Shown: positions 45,770 to 54,781 of the stretch, piece by piece | How positions within the stretch are numbered: the first letter of the stretch is position 1 | Layout: every line of letters begins with the position of its first letter | Assembly: GCA_030180135.1 (NCBI GenBank) | Contig: CM058230.1 | Coordinates: forward strand, 25,318,067 to 25,382,066 | Direction of reading: 5' to 3' | Length of the DNA stretch: 64,000 nt | Origin: Orychophragmus violaceus | Taxonomy: Eukaryota; Streptophyta; Magnoliopsida; Brassicales; Brassicaceae | Program-made: the position numbers and the translations under genes | Notes under the pieces: model-generated | The model's database searches: none | What the model saw: only the letters and a program-made list of their open reading frames with translations | Told to the model about the DNA's origin: nothing

Positions 45770-47063
45770 GGTACTGGTGTTTTTCTACTTAATTTTTGGT
45801 GTTTTTGTTAGGATTTTACGTTTGTTTTTGTTTCTGGTGAGTTTTGATTGCAGGTCTCGGATGAATTCGCAGTGCGTCGATCGACGCACTTCTGTGTCGA
45901 TCGTCACAACACGATCGGAATCGCATTGCAGCGATCGTTGCGCTCTTGAGCAACGATCGACCATACACAAAAATCGCCAAGTAACGGTCGATGCACTTAG
46001 TGCAACGATCGATGCATGAGCGACAGAGGTAAACCCGACAGAACACAACAGAACTTTAACAAATTTTCTTTCTTTTTACCGATCCTTCGCTGGACACTAC
46101 TGGGGACAGTGTGTCTTAAGTGTGGGGGAGGTGCTACTGACTTTGTTTTCTGTTTTCTTAAGAGTCAGTCCGTTTTTCAAAAAAAAAAAAAAATTGTTTT
46201 ATTGAGTCAAAATTGTTTAAGTAAGAAACCATGATTTTCTGAGAAGATTTACAAGACTTGCAGGAACTTAAGTAACCATTGGGATGAAGTCGCATGATCT
46301 ATCTCTGACTATTAGAAAACCCCATCACAGATCAACCTACTGGGAACGCCCACATCACTTCAGGTATCAGAGGATCCTTTACTGACTTTAACCTTAATAC
46401 TGACTTAGATTTCTCACCTAAGGGCTTGGTATACTTTGTGTCGGATTCCCTTGTTAGTTCTGACACAGCCTGTCAACCTATCCTATTTAGTTCCCTTCTC
46501 CCCTTCTGTAAAGTAAAAAAATAATAATAAACTGAGGATGGGTTAGTAACTCCGAAGTGGTCATGAGAATGGTAGCAAACACTATTTTCTCTCATGTGAT
46601 CCATGGAATGTGTCCAAAGTACACCCCATAACGGGAAGAACACTGATAAAAAAAATAAAATGATACCCAGTGGGGAAAAAATCAGTTGTTAAAGAAGGGA
46701 AAGAGAAGAAAGGGATTAGAGAAAGATAGTATGGTGGTCTAGAGCTGATAAGGTAAGAATCCATGTGCCCTTTGATCGATACTCCTTAGGTGAGACCGCA
46801 CTTAAATACTTGCAGAAGTCAGTAGGGAGAATTTGAATGCTTGAATGTGATTGTGGAGTTTACCTAGGACAGTTGCTAAGTGTGGGGGAAGTACATTGTG
46901 GTCTTGATATCCTGTGATTGATTCTTGCAGTGGTTTACTAAGGGGAATCTGAGTATTGTAGCTTCTAGGATGAAATGAGTTTCTGAAGAGTTTTCAAACC
47001 TCTTCACCATGTTTTAGTTCTATGTTTTGCTTGAGGGCAAGCAAAGGCTAAGTGTGGGGGAGT
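45770..47063 (+). other. Long conserved 3' non-coding region of Athila B
   Basis: This is the counterpart of 39960-41245. It contains three AAGTGTGGGGGA motifs (46118, 46878, 47050), the last forming the PPT before the 3' LTR, and the cassette clusters at 45874-46018. Confidence 0.8.
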
Positions 47064-47577
47064 TGATATATCATGGTTTTTACCCATTTTAGACCATTAT
47101 ATAGATGTGTTTTTAGTGTCTTTTGTCTTTGTTTAGAGTCTTTTACAGGTTTAATCAGGTTTGGAGCTAATTGGAGATATTTGGAGCATTTTGGGACTTT
47201 TGGGACGTTTTGGCCGAGAGCTTAACTCACTGTCCGATTTATTGATCATGCATCGACCGACACACCTTGTGCATCGGTCGACACACTAGCGAGATGGGCC
47301 GTACGCGTCGGTTTAATGAAGATATGAAGATTTGCAAAGAAGCCCAAGATAGTTCCAGTATTTACACAGAAGCCCCAGCCGAGATTAGGCCTATATATAG
47401 AGGATTTTGGTGTTTATTTTACTTACGCTTTCATAATTAAGAGCAGAGGATTTTTAGAGCTTTTGGGGCTGATCTGAACCTATTACTTCATCTGTATTTG
47501 GAGAAGATTTCGAACCCCTTTTACTATTATTCTTTTATGCAATTTATTCATTCTATGATTATGTTTTCATTATCTAT
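47064..47577 (+). repeat. Athila B 3' LTR, left part
   Basis: It starts TGATATATCATGG and is interrupted after 514 bp by element C at the target TCTAT (47573-47577). It continues at 58493. Confidence 0.93.
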
Positions 47578-48118
47578 TGTTAGAGTCAAGATTAGCACTT
47601 TCCTAAAAAGGCCTATTCATGAGTTTAGGTCGGCCCAGAATGGAAAGTCGGTATTAAAGCCCAAGGCGGTAAAACTTAGGTTAAACCGAGCTCGGGACAA
47701 CCGACTTACATTAGGGTATGGAAGGTGTCCAGTCCGAGAGGGCCGCGTGAGAAAATCGGTAAAAGGAAATATTCCGTATCAAGATAAGGCCGAGTTATTA
47801 GGAAAGATTCGTAATTATCTCTTATTTTCCTTTTATTGATAAACCGACTTGTAACCCTATATAAGGGAACCCCCGATATTCAATAAAGAACACGCTTTTC
47901 TTAATATTTTTGGCTTGAGAGACTTTAGAGCGATATTTGACCTAAAATCTCTCCGGCGACTTCTTAACAATCCTTCACCGGCTTCCATCTCGGAAACGCC
48001 GGCCTACAAACCCTAATTTCCCAAATCTCACCGCGTTCTTAAATTCTTCTTTTAGAATCCCTAATTCCAAACCCTAAAACTCTTTCTATCTTTGGATAGA
48101 CCGAGTTGAGATCTTACA
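47578..48118 (+). repeat. Element C 5' LTR, 541 bp
   Basis: It starts TGTTAGAGTC and ends GATCTTACA, the same length as the 3' LTR (57947-58487) with three differences counted by eye. It has TATATAAGGG (47861) as a likely promoter and AATAAAGAACACG (47884) as a likely polyadenylation signal. The bases that follow are target flank, not a PBS. Confidence 0.93.
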
Positions 48119-48183
48119 TCTATGTCTGAGTAGATTCCTAGTTAGGTTTAGGGTTTCTCACATAGGATTTCATGACTTGCTAG
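48119..48183 (+). repeat. 65-bp copy of Athila LTR flank in place of the PBS of element C
   Basis: These 65 bases are identical to 58488-58552, the host sequence just outside the 3' LTR, starting with the target TCTAT. A PBS (TGGCGCC type) is expected here and is absent. From 48184 (CAACCGCG) element-internal sequence resumes. Confidence 0.93.
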
Positions 48184-48203
48184 CAACCGCGAAACGCCGC
48201 TAA

Positions 48204-48737
48204 AACAAAGCTCGAGATGACGGCAAACATGCCCCGTCACTCAGCGAAACAGAGGCTCAAATCAAGCAAGACGAGGTCCTAGCCACTCTAATGGCCAAGA
48301 TCGAATCACAGAACGACTTGATCAAAACGTTCTCGGAGAAAATCGACCTACTGCAGACAGAGCAAGCAAAGATCCTTTCGGGACAACGGTCAAGAAAACC
48401 CAGGAGAGAGGTGCCGTCAAAGGTGAAAGACAAAGTCGCCAGACGACTAGTCTATAGCACATCTTAGGAAAGCCACCATGAACAGAGCCGTAGCAGCGAG
48501 TCCAGGAGCAACCCGCGTAAGGAAAGCAACAAGGATACTCGCGAGCATAGCTCACGTCGGAAGGAGGGTTCTGAAAGACCCAAACGGAGAGAAAGTAGAC
48601 ATAACGACCGAAGTGATGAGAGGTATTCACCCGACAGGGAGGAACATACCAGTCACCGGACACGGGACGAGCACCACAGACGAAATTCGCGACGTGAGAA
48701 TGGCTCGCACCGAGACAACTATCGCCGCGAGCGAGGT
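48204..48737 (+). pseudogene. N-terminal gag of element C, interrupted by one stop
   Basis: The frame of the long gag-pol gene extends upstream to about 48204 (first ATG 48291) with a helical MAKIESQNDLIK region and a long Arg/Ser/His-rich stretch. A single TAG at 48465-48467 interrupts it. The natural start was probably in the leader lost when the 65-bp flank copy replaced the PBS. Confidence 0.65.
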
Positions 48738-51700
48738 ATGTCGTACGAGAAAACTCACGGAGCGTCTATTCGCGGAGCAAGCCGCAACCATGTCGAGAAA
48801 CAACTGATTGAGCTCAAAGACACCCTAAAAGAATTAAAAGGGGAGGTCCATGGCGTGAAGGGGTCCGCACCCGAGATAGACCGAATCATCGAGGAAACTC
48901 GTAGGACTCCCTTCACCTCGCGCATCACGAACATGTATATCAGGCAAAGAGAGAAGCTCAGGCTACCGATGTACGACGGCACCAAAGATCCAGCGACCCA
49001 TCTCACAACGTTTAAAATCATGGCGGCAAAGGCGCGGTTCTCATCAAGTGAGGAGCGTGACATCGGCTTCTGCCAACTATTCACCGAAACCCTGGAAGGA
49101 GACGCGCTAAACTGGTTCTCCCGACTTCCATCCAAGTCAATCGATAGCTTCTCAGACCTCACATGGGCATTCGTAAGGCATCACTTTGCCTACATTCGTA
49201 AAGACACTTCGCTAAGCGCGTTGATGTCGATGACGCAAGAAAAGAAGGAAACCTTGAAAGATTTCGTAGAAAGGTTCAGGGCGGTGATGACACGAGCTGA
49301 GGCACCAGATAAGTTCACTATCGCAGCCCTGACAAACGCCGTCTGGCACGAATCGCCATTTTACCAAGATTTAGTCATCAACCCGCCACTAACCATCGAT
49401 GACGCGCTCCATCGGGCGAACAAATTCGTGGAATTGGAGGAGAAGAAGGTCGCATTGGCAAAGAGATTCGGTTCTGGCAAACAGGCAGATAAGAAGGAGG
49501 AAAGAGAACCCAGGCAGTATTACGACGGTAAAAGCGCCAAAACAATGGTTGTGGACGGCGACGACAAGTCCCGGTCATCAAAGCCGTGGAATAAAAGAGG
49601 GAAAGAGGTGAAGAAGGCGCAAACAGCCTCCGCTACGGGGGACAAGTACTGTGAATACCATCAAGCTACGTCGCACGACATGGCTGAATGTCGGAATCTC
49701 AGAAACGCACTCTACTCCCGACTTTCCAATGAAGAAATCAAGGCGGCCATCGAAAGGTTGAAGAAGGAAGAATCGGGACAGAAGAAGGAAGACAGAGCCG
49801 ACGAGCAGGCTCCCAATCAAGATAAACCGCCACGGCGTATCAAAAGCATAGCTTTGAAACGTAACCGTGAAGAAAAAGAGGAGGAGGACGAAGAAGAAAC
49901 CCCCAAGACCATCCGAAGAATCAACATGATCATGGGTGGTCTAATCTCCGTAAATGATTCGGTCCGGTCAATCAAGGTCTATGAACGCCTAGCATTGGCC
50001 GCGCAAAAGGCGCCTCAACCAATCCTATCAGATGATCCGCCCGTCATCTTTACCGACCAGGACCTCTATGGAACTCACTACCCTCATAACGACCCGCTGG
50101 TGGTTGAGCTTCTGATCGGAAGTTGCCAGGTATCTCGAATACTGGTGGACACCGGGAGCTCGATAGACCTAATTTTCCTAGATACACTCAAGAAGATGAA
50201 CATTAAGGAGGAGGATATCAAGCAGAAGGCCAAGCCGCTCACCGGGTTCACAAGCGAGACGACGTACACAATTGGAACGATCAAGTTGCCTGTCTTCGCA
50301 GGAGGAGTTAACAGATTTGTGAGGTTTCACGTCATTGACAAGCCAACCATCTATAACGTGATCCTTGGAACTCCATGGCTATATAGCATGAAGGAGGTAT
50401 CCTCGACGTACCATCAATGTCTGAAATTCCCGACACCTAAAGGAATCCAGACAGTCAAAGGATGCCAGAGCGCAAGTCGGTCGTGTTTCGCGAGAGAACA
50501 TAAGATCAGGGTGCCTTCCTGCATGATCAACACAGAACACGGGAGAAAAGGACCGGAGAAAGAACTAATCCAGCAAGTCATCATTGACGAATCAGATGGA
50601 AGCAAGTGTGTAGGCATTGGCGCAGGGTTACCGGACGACATCAAAGAGGAACTGATCACCTTCCTACAGCAAAACGTTACAACGTTTGCGTGGACAATGA
50701 AGGATATGAAGGGTATCAACCCAACCATTACAACTCACGAGTTGAATGTCGATACGACTTACAAGCCAGTCAAGCAAAAGAGGCGGAAACTCGGCCCAGA
50801 AAGAGCTAAAGCAGTCAACGATGAAGTAGAGAAGCTACTCGAAGCCGGTTCAATCCAAGAAGTCAAATATCCTGACTGGCTGGCCAATCCAGTGGTCGTG
50901 AAGAAGAAAAACGGGAAGTGGAGAGTATGTGTCGACTTCACGGATCTCAACAAAGCTTGCCCCAAGGATAGTTTCCCGCTGCCGCACATCGACCGACTTG
51001 TTGAGGCGACGGCCGGGAACGAACTGCTATCATTTATGGATGCGTTCTCAGGGTATAACCAAATCCTCATGAACCCAGACGACAGAGAAAAGACGGCCTT
51101 CATCACTGAACGAGGCACATATTGCTACAAAGTCATGCCTTTCGGCCTCAAAAACGCCGGCGCCACCTACCAGCGGCTGGTAAACCGGATGTTTGCAGGG
51201 CAACTTGGTGCAACAATGGAAGTTTATATCGACGACATGCTAGTCAAGTCTCTGATTGCCTCTCAGCATGTCGATCATCTAAAGGAATGTTTCAACATCC
51301 TTAACCGATACGGCATGAAACTTAATCCAACCAAGTGTACATTTGGGGTGACATCGGGAGAGTTCCTAGGATACGTGGTAACTCAGAGAGGAATAGAAGC
51401 TAATCCAAAACAGATCACAGCCATAATCGACTTACCATCTCCCAAAAACACTCGAGAGGTACAACGCCTCACTGGCCGCATAGCCGCCTTGAACCGGTTT
51501 ATATCCTGGTCAACGGATAAATGTCTGCCTTTTTACGAGCTCCTACGAGGGAACAAAAGATTCGTGTGGGACGAGAAGTGTCAAGAAGCCTTCATCCAAC
51601 TCAAGGACTACTTGTCGAACCCGCCGATACTGTCTAAACCCGAGAATGGTGAGACATTGTTGCTTTACATCGCCGTTTCAACGACAGCAGTGAGTGGCGT

Positions 51701-53849
51701 GCTAGTTCGGGAAGATCGAGGAGAACAGAAGCCGATCTTCTACGTCAGCAAAACAATGAACGGAGCCGAAACCAGGTATCCTGCAATGGAAAAACTGGCT
51801 TTCGCAGTCGTCATCTCGGCACGGAAGCTGCGACCATATTTTCAGTCACATCCGATTGCCGTATTAAGCAGTCAACCCCTTCGAACGATACTTCATAGCC
51901 CAGGACAGTCTGGTCATCTAGCCAAGTGGGCAATAGAGTTAAGTGAGTACGACATCGAGTACAGGAATAGGACAACCGCCAAATCACAGGTAATAGCTGA
52001 TTTCCTTGTTGAATTATCACCTGAATTGGATGTCGGTACCGAGACAGAAGACAAAAATTGGAAACTGTTTGTTGACGGGTCTTCATCTAAAAAAGGAGCC
52101 GGGATAGGGATACGTCTCATATCACCAACCGGCGAGATATTAGAGCAGTCATTCAAACTAGGTTTCACGGCTTCTAACAACACAGCCGAGTACGAAGCTT
52201 TGTTAGCCGGTCTCAGACTAGCCAAGGAAATCGGAGTACGACATCTCTTGGCCCATTGCGATTCCATGCTTGTAGCCAACCAGATCAACGGCGACTACGA
52301 AGCTAAAAATGAACGAATGGAGGCTTACCGAAAGACGGCGTTGGAACTCACCAATTCCTTCGAATTCTTCGACATCGTCCAGATACCAAGAAAGGAGAAT
52401 GCCCCGGCAGATGCACTTGCGTCGCTGGCATCTAATCCCAATCTCTGTCGACGGATCCCGGTAGAAACGATCCACGAACCAAGCATCCCGCCCCCTGAGA
52501 ACAATCAAGAAGAAACTGAAGAAATGATCCCGAATGATGAGGACGACATGTGCTACAATATTCAAGCAAAGGGCATAGACCTCATCGCTGTCCTAACCGA
52601 CGACAATAGAGACTGGCGACTTCCGATAAGAGCATACCTGACAGAAGGGAAGCTCCCAGTAGATAAATGGGAAGCACGACGACTTAAAGTCAAAAGCGCG
52701 CGATACACTATACATGAAGGTATCCTCTACAAATATTCTGCTAACAAGATCCTCCTCAGATGCATAAACGGAGATGAAGTAAGTCGGGTTCTCGAAGAAA
52801 CACACTCTGGAGCATGTGGAAACCACTCCGGAGGCAGGTCTCTTGCCCTCAAAATCAAGTTGAATGGTCACTATTGGCCGACTATGATAACCGACTGCGA
52901 GACCTACTCTAACAAGTGTGAAAAGTGTCAGCGACATGCGCCATTCATACATCGACCTACAGAGCTTCTCACAACGTCAACTGCGGCTTACCCATTCATG
53001 AGATGGGCAATGGACATAGTTGGACCATTACCGTTATCCAATCAAAGACGTTTTCTGCTCATTATGACCGACTACTTCACAAAGTGGGTAGAGGCCAAGG
53101 CTTACGTCGCCATCCACGATGTCCAGGTTCAAAATTTCGTCTGGAAATATATAATATGTCGTTTTGGGCTACCCTATGAGATCGTCACAGATAACGGGTC
53201 ACAATTCATCTCGAAAGTATTCGAAGGATTCTGCAAGAAGTGGGATATACGCCTTAGCAAGTCGACACCAAGGTATCCTCAGGGGAATGGCCAAGCCGAA
53301 GCTACAAATAAAACCATCATTGCCGGCATCAAAAAACGCCTTGAAAGCAGAAAAGGAGTTTGGGCAGATGAGTTAGACGGAGTCCTCTGGTCGCATAAAA
53401 CGACACCCCGCAGTGCAACAGGAGCCACCCCATTTTCCTTAGCCTTTGGCGTGGAAGCAATGGTACCGACAGAAGCTAACATTTACACTCTCCGCCGCTC
53501 TCTCATGCCGCACCATACTGAAATCAACAAAAAGATGCTAATCCAGGCTCTCGACACCATAGAGGAAGAACGGGACCGAGCCCTACTCAGGATTCAAAAC
53601 TACCAAAAGCTCGCAGCTCGGTACTACAACCAGAAAGTCAAGGAACGTCATTTTCAAGTCGGTGACTTCGTCCTCCGCAAAGTTTACGAAAACACCAAGG
53701 AGCGAAGAGCAGGGAAACTCGGGGCGAAATGGGAAGGACCTTACAAAGTCACAAAAGTCGTTAAACCGGGAGTCTATGAGCTTGAGTCAATGAAAGGCAA
53801 GGCTTTACCTCGATCTTGGAACTCGGCAAGCCTGAAGGAGTACCACTAA
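48738..53849 (+). CDS. Gag-Pol polyprotein of element C
   Basis: A 1703-codon open frame. In order: gag with GFCQLFTETLEGDALNWF (about residue 115); an atypical knuckle YCEYHQATSHDMAEC (about 305); aspartic protease VDTGSSIDLIF (about 470); RT beginning near 700 with YIDDMLVK at 830-837; RT-linked RNase H (FYVSKTMNGAETRYPAMEK, about 1010); a second RNase H with FVDGSSSKKGAG at 1111; integrase HHCC finger ending CEKCQRH (about 1395) and DDE core (MDIVGPL, TDNGSQF, QGNGQAEATNK, about 1425-1530); and a C-terminal region. All catalytic residues checked are present. The ATG at 48738 is downstream of the true gag start. Such a protein would normally copy and integrate the element from cytoplasmic particles. 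Confidence 0.93.
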   Translation: MSYEKTHGASIRGASRNHVEKQLIELKDTLKELKGEVHGVKGSAPEIDRIIEETRRTPFTSRITNMYIRQREKLRLPMYDGTKDPATHLTTFKIMAAKARFSSSEERDIGFCQLFTETLEGDALNWFSRLPSKSIDSFSDLTWAFVRHHFAYIRKDTSLSALMSMTQEKKETLKDFVERFRAVMTRAEAPDKFTIAALTNAVWHESPFYQDLVINPPLTIDDALHRANKFVELEEKKVALAKRFGSGKQADKKEEREPRQYYDGKSAKTMVVDGDDKSRSSKPWNKRGKEVKKAQTASATGDKYCEYHQATSHDMAECRNLRNALYSRLSNEEIKAAIERLKKEESGQKKEDRADEQAPNQDKPPRRIKSIALKRNREEKEEEDEEETPKTIRRINMIMGGLISVNDSVRSIKVYERLALAAQKAPQPILSDDPPVIFTDQDLYGTHYPHNDPLVVELLIGSCQVSRILVDTGSSIDLIFLDTLKKMNIKEEDIKQKAKPLTGFTSETTYTIGTIKLPVFAGGVNRFVRFHVIDKPTIYNVILGTPWLYSMKEVSSTYHQCLKFPTPKGIQTVKGCQSASRSCFAREHKIRVPSCMINTEHGRKGPEKELIQQVIIDESDGSKCVGIGAGLPDDIKEELITFLQQNVTTFAWTMKDMKGINPTITTHELNVDTTYKPVKQKRRKLGPERAKAVNDEVEKLLEAGSIQEVKYPDWLANPVVVKKKNGKWRVCVDFTDLNKACPKDSFPLPHIDRLVEATAGNELLSFMDAFSGYNQILMNPDDREKTAFITERGTYCYKVMPFGLKNAGATYQRLVNRMFAGQLGATMEVYIDDMLVKSLIASQHVDHLKECFNILNRYGMKLNPTKCTFGVTSGEFLGYVVTQRGIEANPKQITAIIDLPSPKNTREVQRLTGRIAALNRFISWSTDKCLPFYELLRGNKRFVWDEKCQEAFIQLKDYLSNPPILSKPENGETLLLYIAVSTTAVSGVLVREDRGEQKPIFYVSKTMNGAETRYPAMEKLAFAVVISARKLRPYFQSHPIAVLSSQPLRTILHSPGQSGHLAKWAIELSEYDIEYRNRTTAKSQVIADFLVELSPELDVGTETEDKNWKLFVDGSSSKKGAGIGIRLISPTGEILEQSFKLGFTASNNTAEYEALLAGLRLAKEIGVRHLLAHCDSMLVANQINGDYEAKNERMEAYRKTALELTNSFEFFDIVQIPRKENAPADALASLASNPNLCRRIPVETIHEPSIPPPENNQEETEEMIPNDEDDMCYNIQAKGIDLIAVLTDDNRDWRLPIRAYLTEGKLPVDKWEARRLKVKSARYTIHEGILYKYSANKILLRCINGDEVSRVLEETHSGACGNHSGGRSLALKIKLNGHYWPTMITDCETYSNKCEKCQRHAPFIHRPTELLTTSTAAYPFMRWAMDIVGPLPLSNQRRFLLIMTDYFTKWVEAKAYVAIHDVQVQNFVWKYIICRFGLPYEIVTDNGSQFISKVFEGFCKKWDIRLSKSTPRYPQGNGQAEATNKTIIAGIKKRLESRKGVWADELDGVLWSHKTTPRSATGATPFSLAFGVEAMVPTEANIYTLRRSLMPHHTEINKKMLIQALDTIEEERDRALLRIQNYQKLAARYYNQKVKERHFQVGDFVLRKVYENTKERRAGKLGAKWEGPYKVTKVVKPGVYELESMKGKALPRSWNSASLKEYH

Positions 53850-54066
53850 GACGGCAATGTGCCAAAAAAAAAAAAAAAAAGAGGGCTTATGTACTATGAA
53901 CTACGAGTGACTTGATTCTTCCTTGGAAGATACGTAGGCAGCCTTTACCGGCACAGTCACAAATCTAATAAAATCTTTATTTTTCAGATAATTTACCATC
54001 TTGGAAGTCAAGCAGAAAATCAGGTAAATCCTTTCTCCGACTTTCAAATATTTGATGATACTAACA

Positions 54067-54140
54067 AAGCCGAGTATCAACTCGCAAAAAAAGCCGAGTA
54101 TCAACTCGCAAAAAAGCCGAGTATCAACTCGCAAAAAGAC
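54067..54140. repeat. 24-bp tandem repeat (AAGCCGAGTATCAACTCGC)
   Basis: Three to four copies of AGCCGAGTATCAACTCGCAAAAA follow the pol gene of element C. CGAGT...ACTCG in each unit can pair as a small hairpin. Confidence 0.85.
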
Positions 54141-54227
54141 GAGCAAACGACTCGCATCATTAGCATCATGCCTCCTGGCCAGGGGCGTGATCTTCCTTGC
54201 ATACGAGGTGCACATCGTGGTAAGGAA

Positions 54228-54488
54228 AAGCCGAGATCCGTCTCGCACATTCTTCGCGGTGGGTGATATATAAGTCGGGCTACGAGCACCGCGCAATCAC
54301 CCGCCCCTAGAATAAAGCCGAGATCCGTCTCGCACATTCTTCACGGTGGGTGATATATAAGTCGGGCTACGAGCACCGCGCAATCACCCGCCCCTGGAAT
54401 AAAGCCGAGATCCGTCTCGCACATTCTTCGCGGTGGGTGATATATAAGTCGGGCTACGAGCACCGCGCAGTCACCCGCCCCTAGAATA
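54228..54488. repeat. 87-bp tandem repeat, three copies
   Basis: Units start at 54228, 54315 and 54402 with exact 87-bp spacing; a fourth begins and diverges at 54489. Each contains AAGCCGAGATCCGTCTCGC, a GATATATAAG TATA-like motif and CACCCGCCCC. They lie between the converging pol gene and antisense gene of element C. Confidence 0.9.
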
Positions 54489-54781
54489 AAGCCGAGATGC
54501 ATACACCTCGCAAACCGCCTTATGGAAAAATAAGTTAAAAGTCGCCATTTGTTTAAAGATTGCAAAGAACAAAATTTAATACTACGGCACGACTTGATGA
54601 AAGTTATTACTTGTTTAAGTATTCTAAAAGAAAAAACAGGTAAAAACTAACTTCGTCCGTCAAAGAAAAAGGAGAACAATAAAGGATCATCCGAATAGGC
54701 ATAACCTTCCTCAGAAACAAGAGGAATAAAAGTCTTACAAAATAGTAATAACAATAAAGATAAACCGATACAAAGAGGTTA

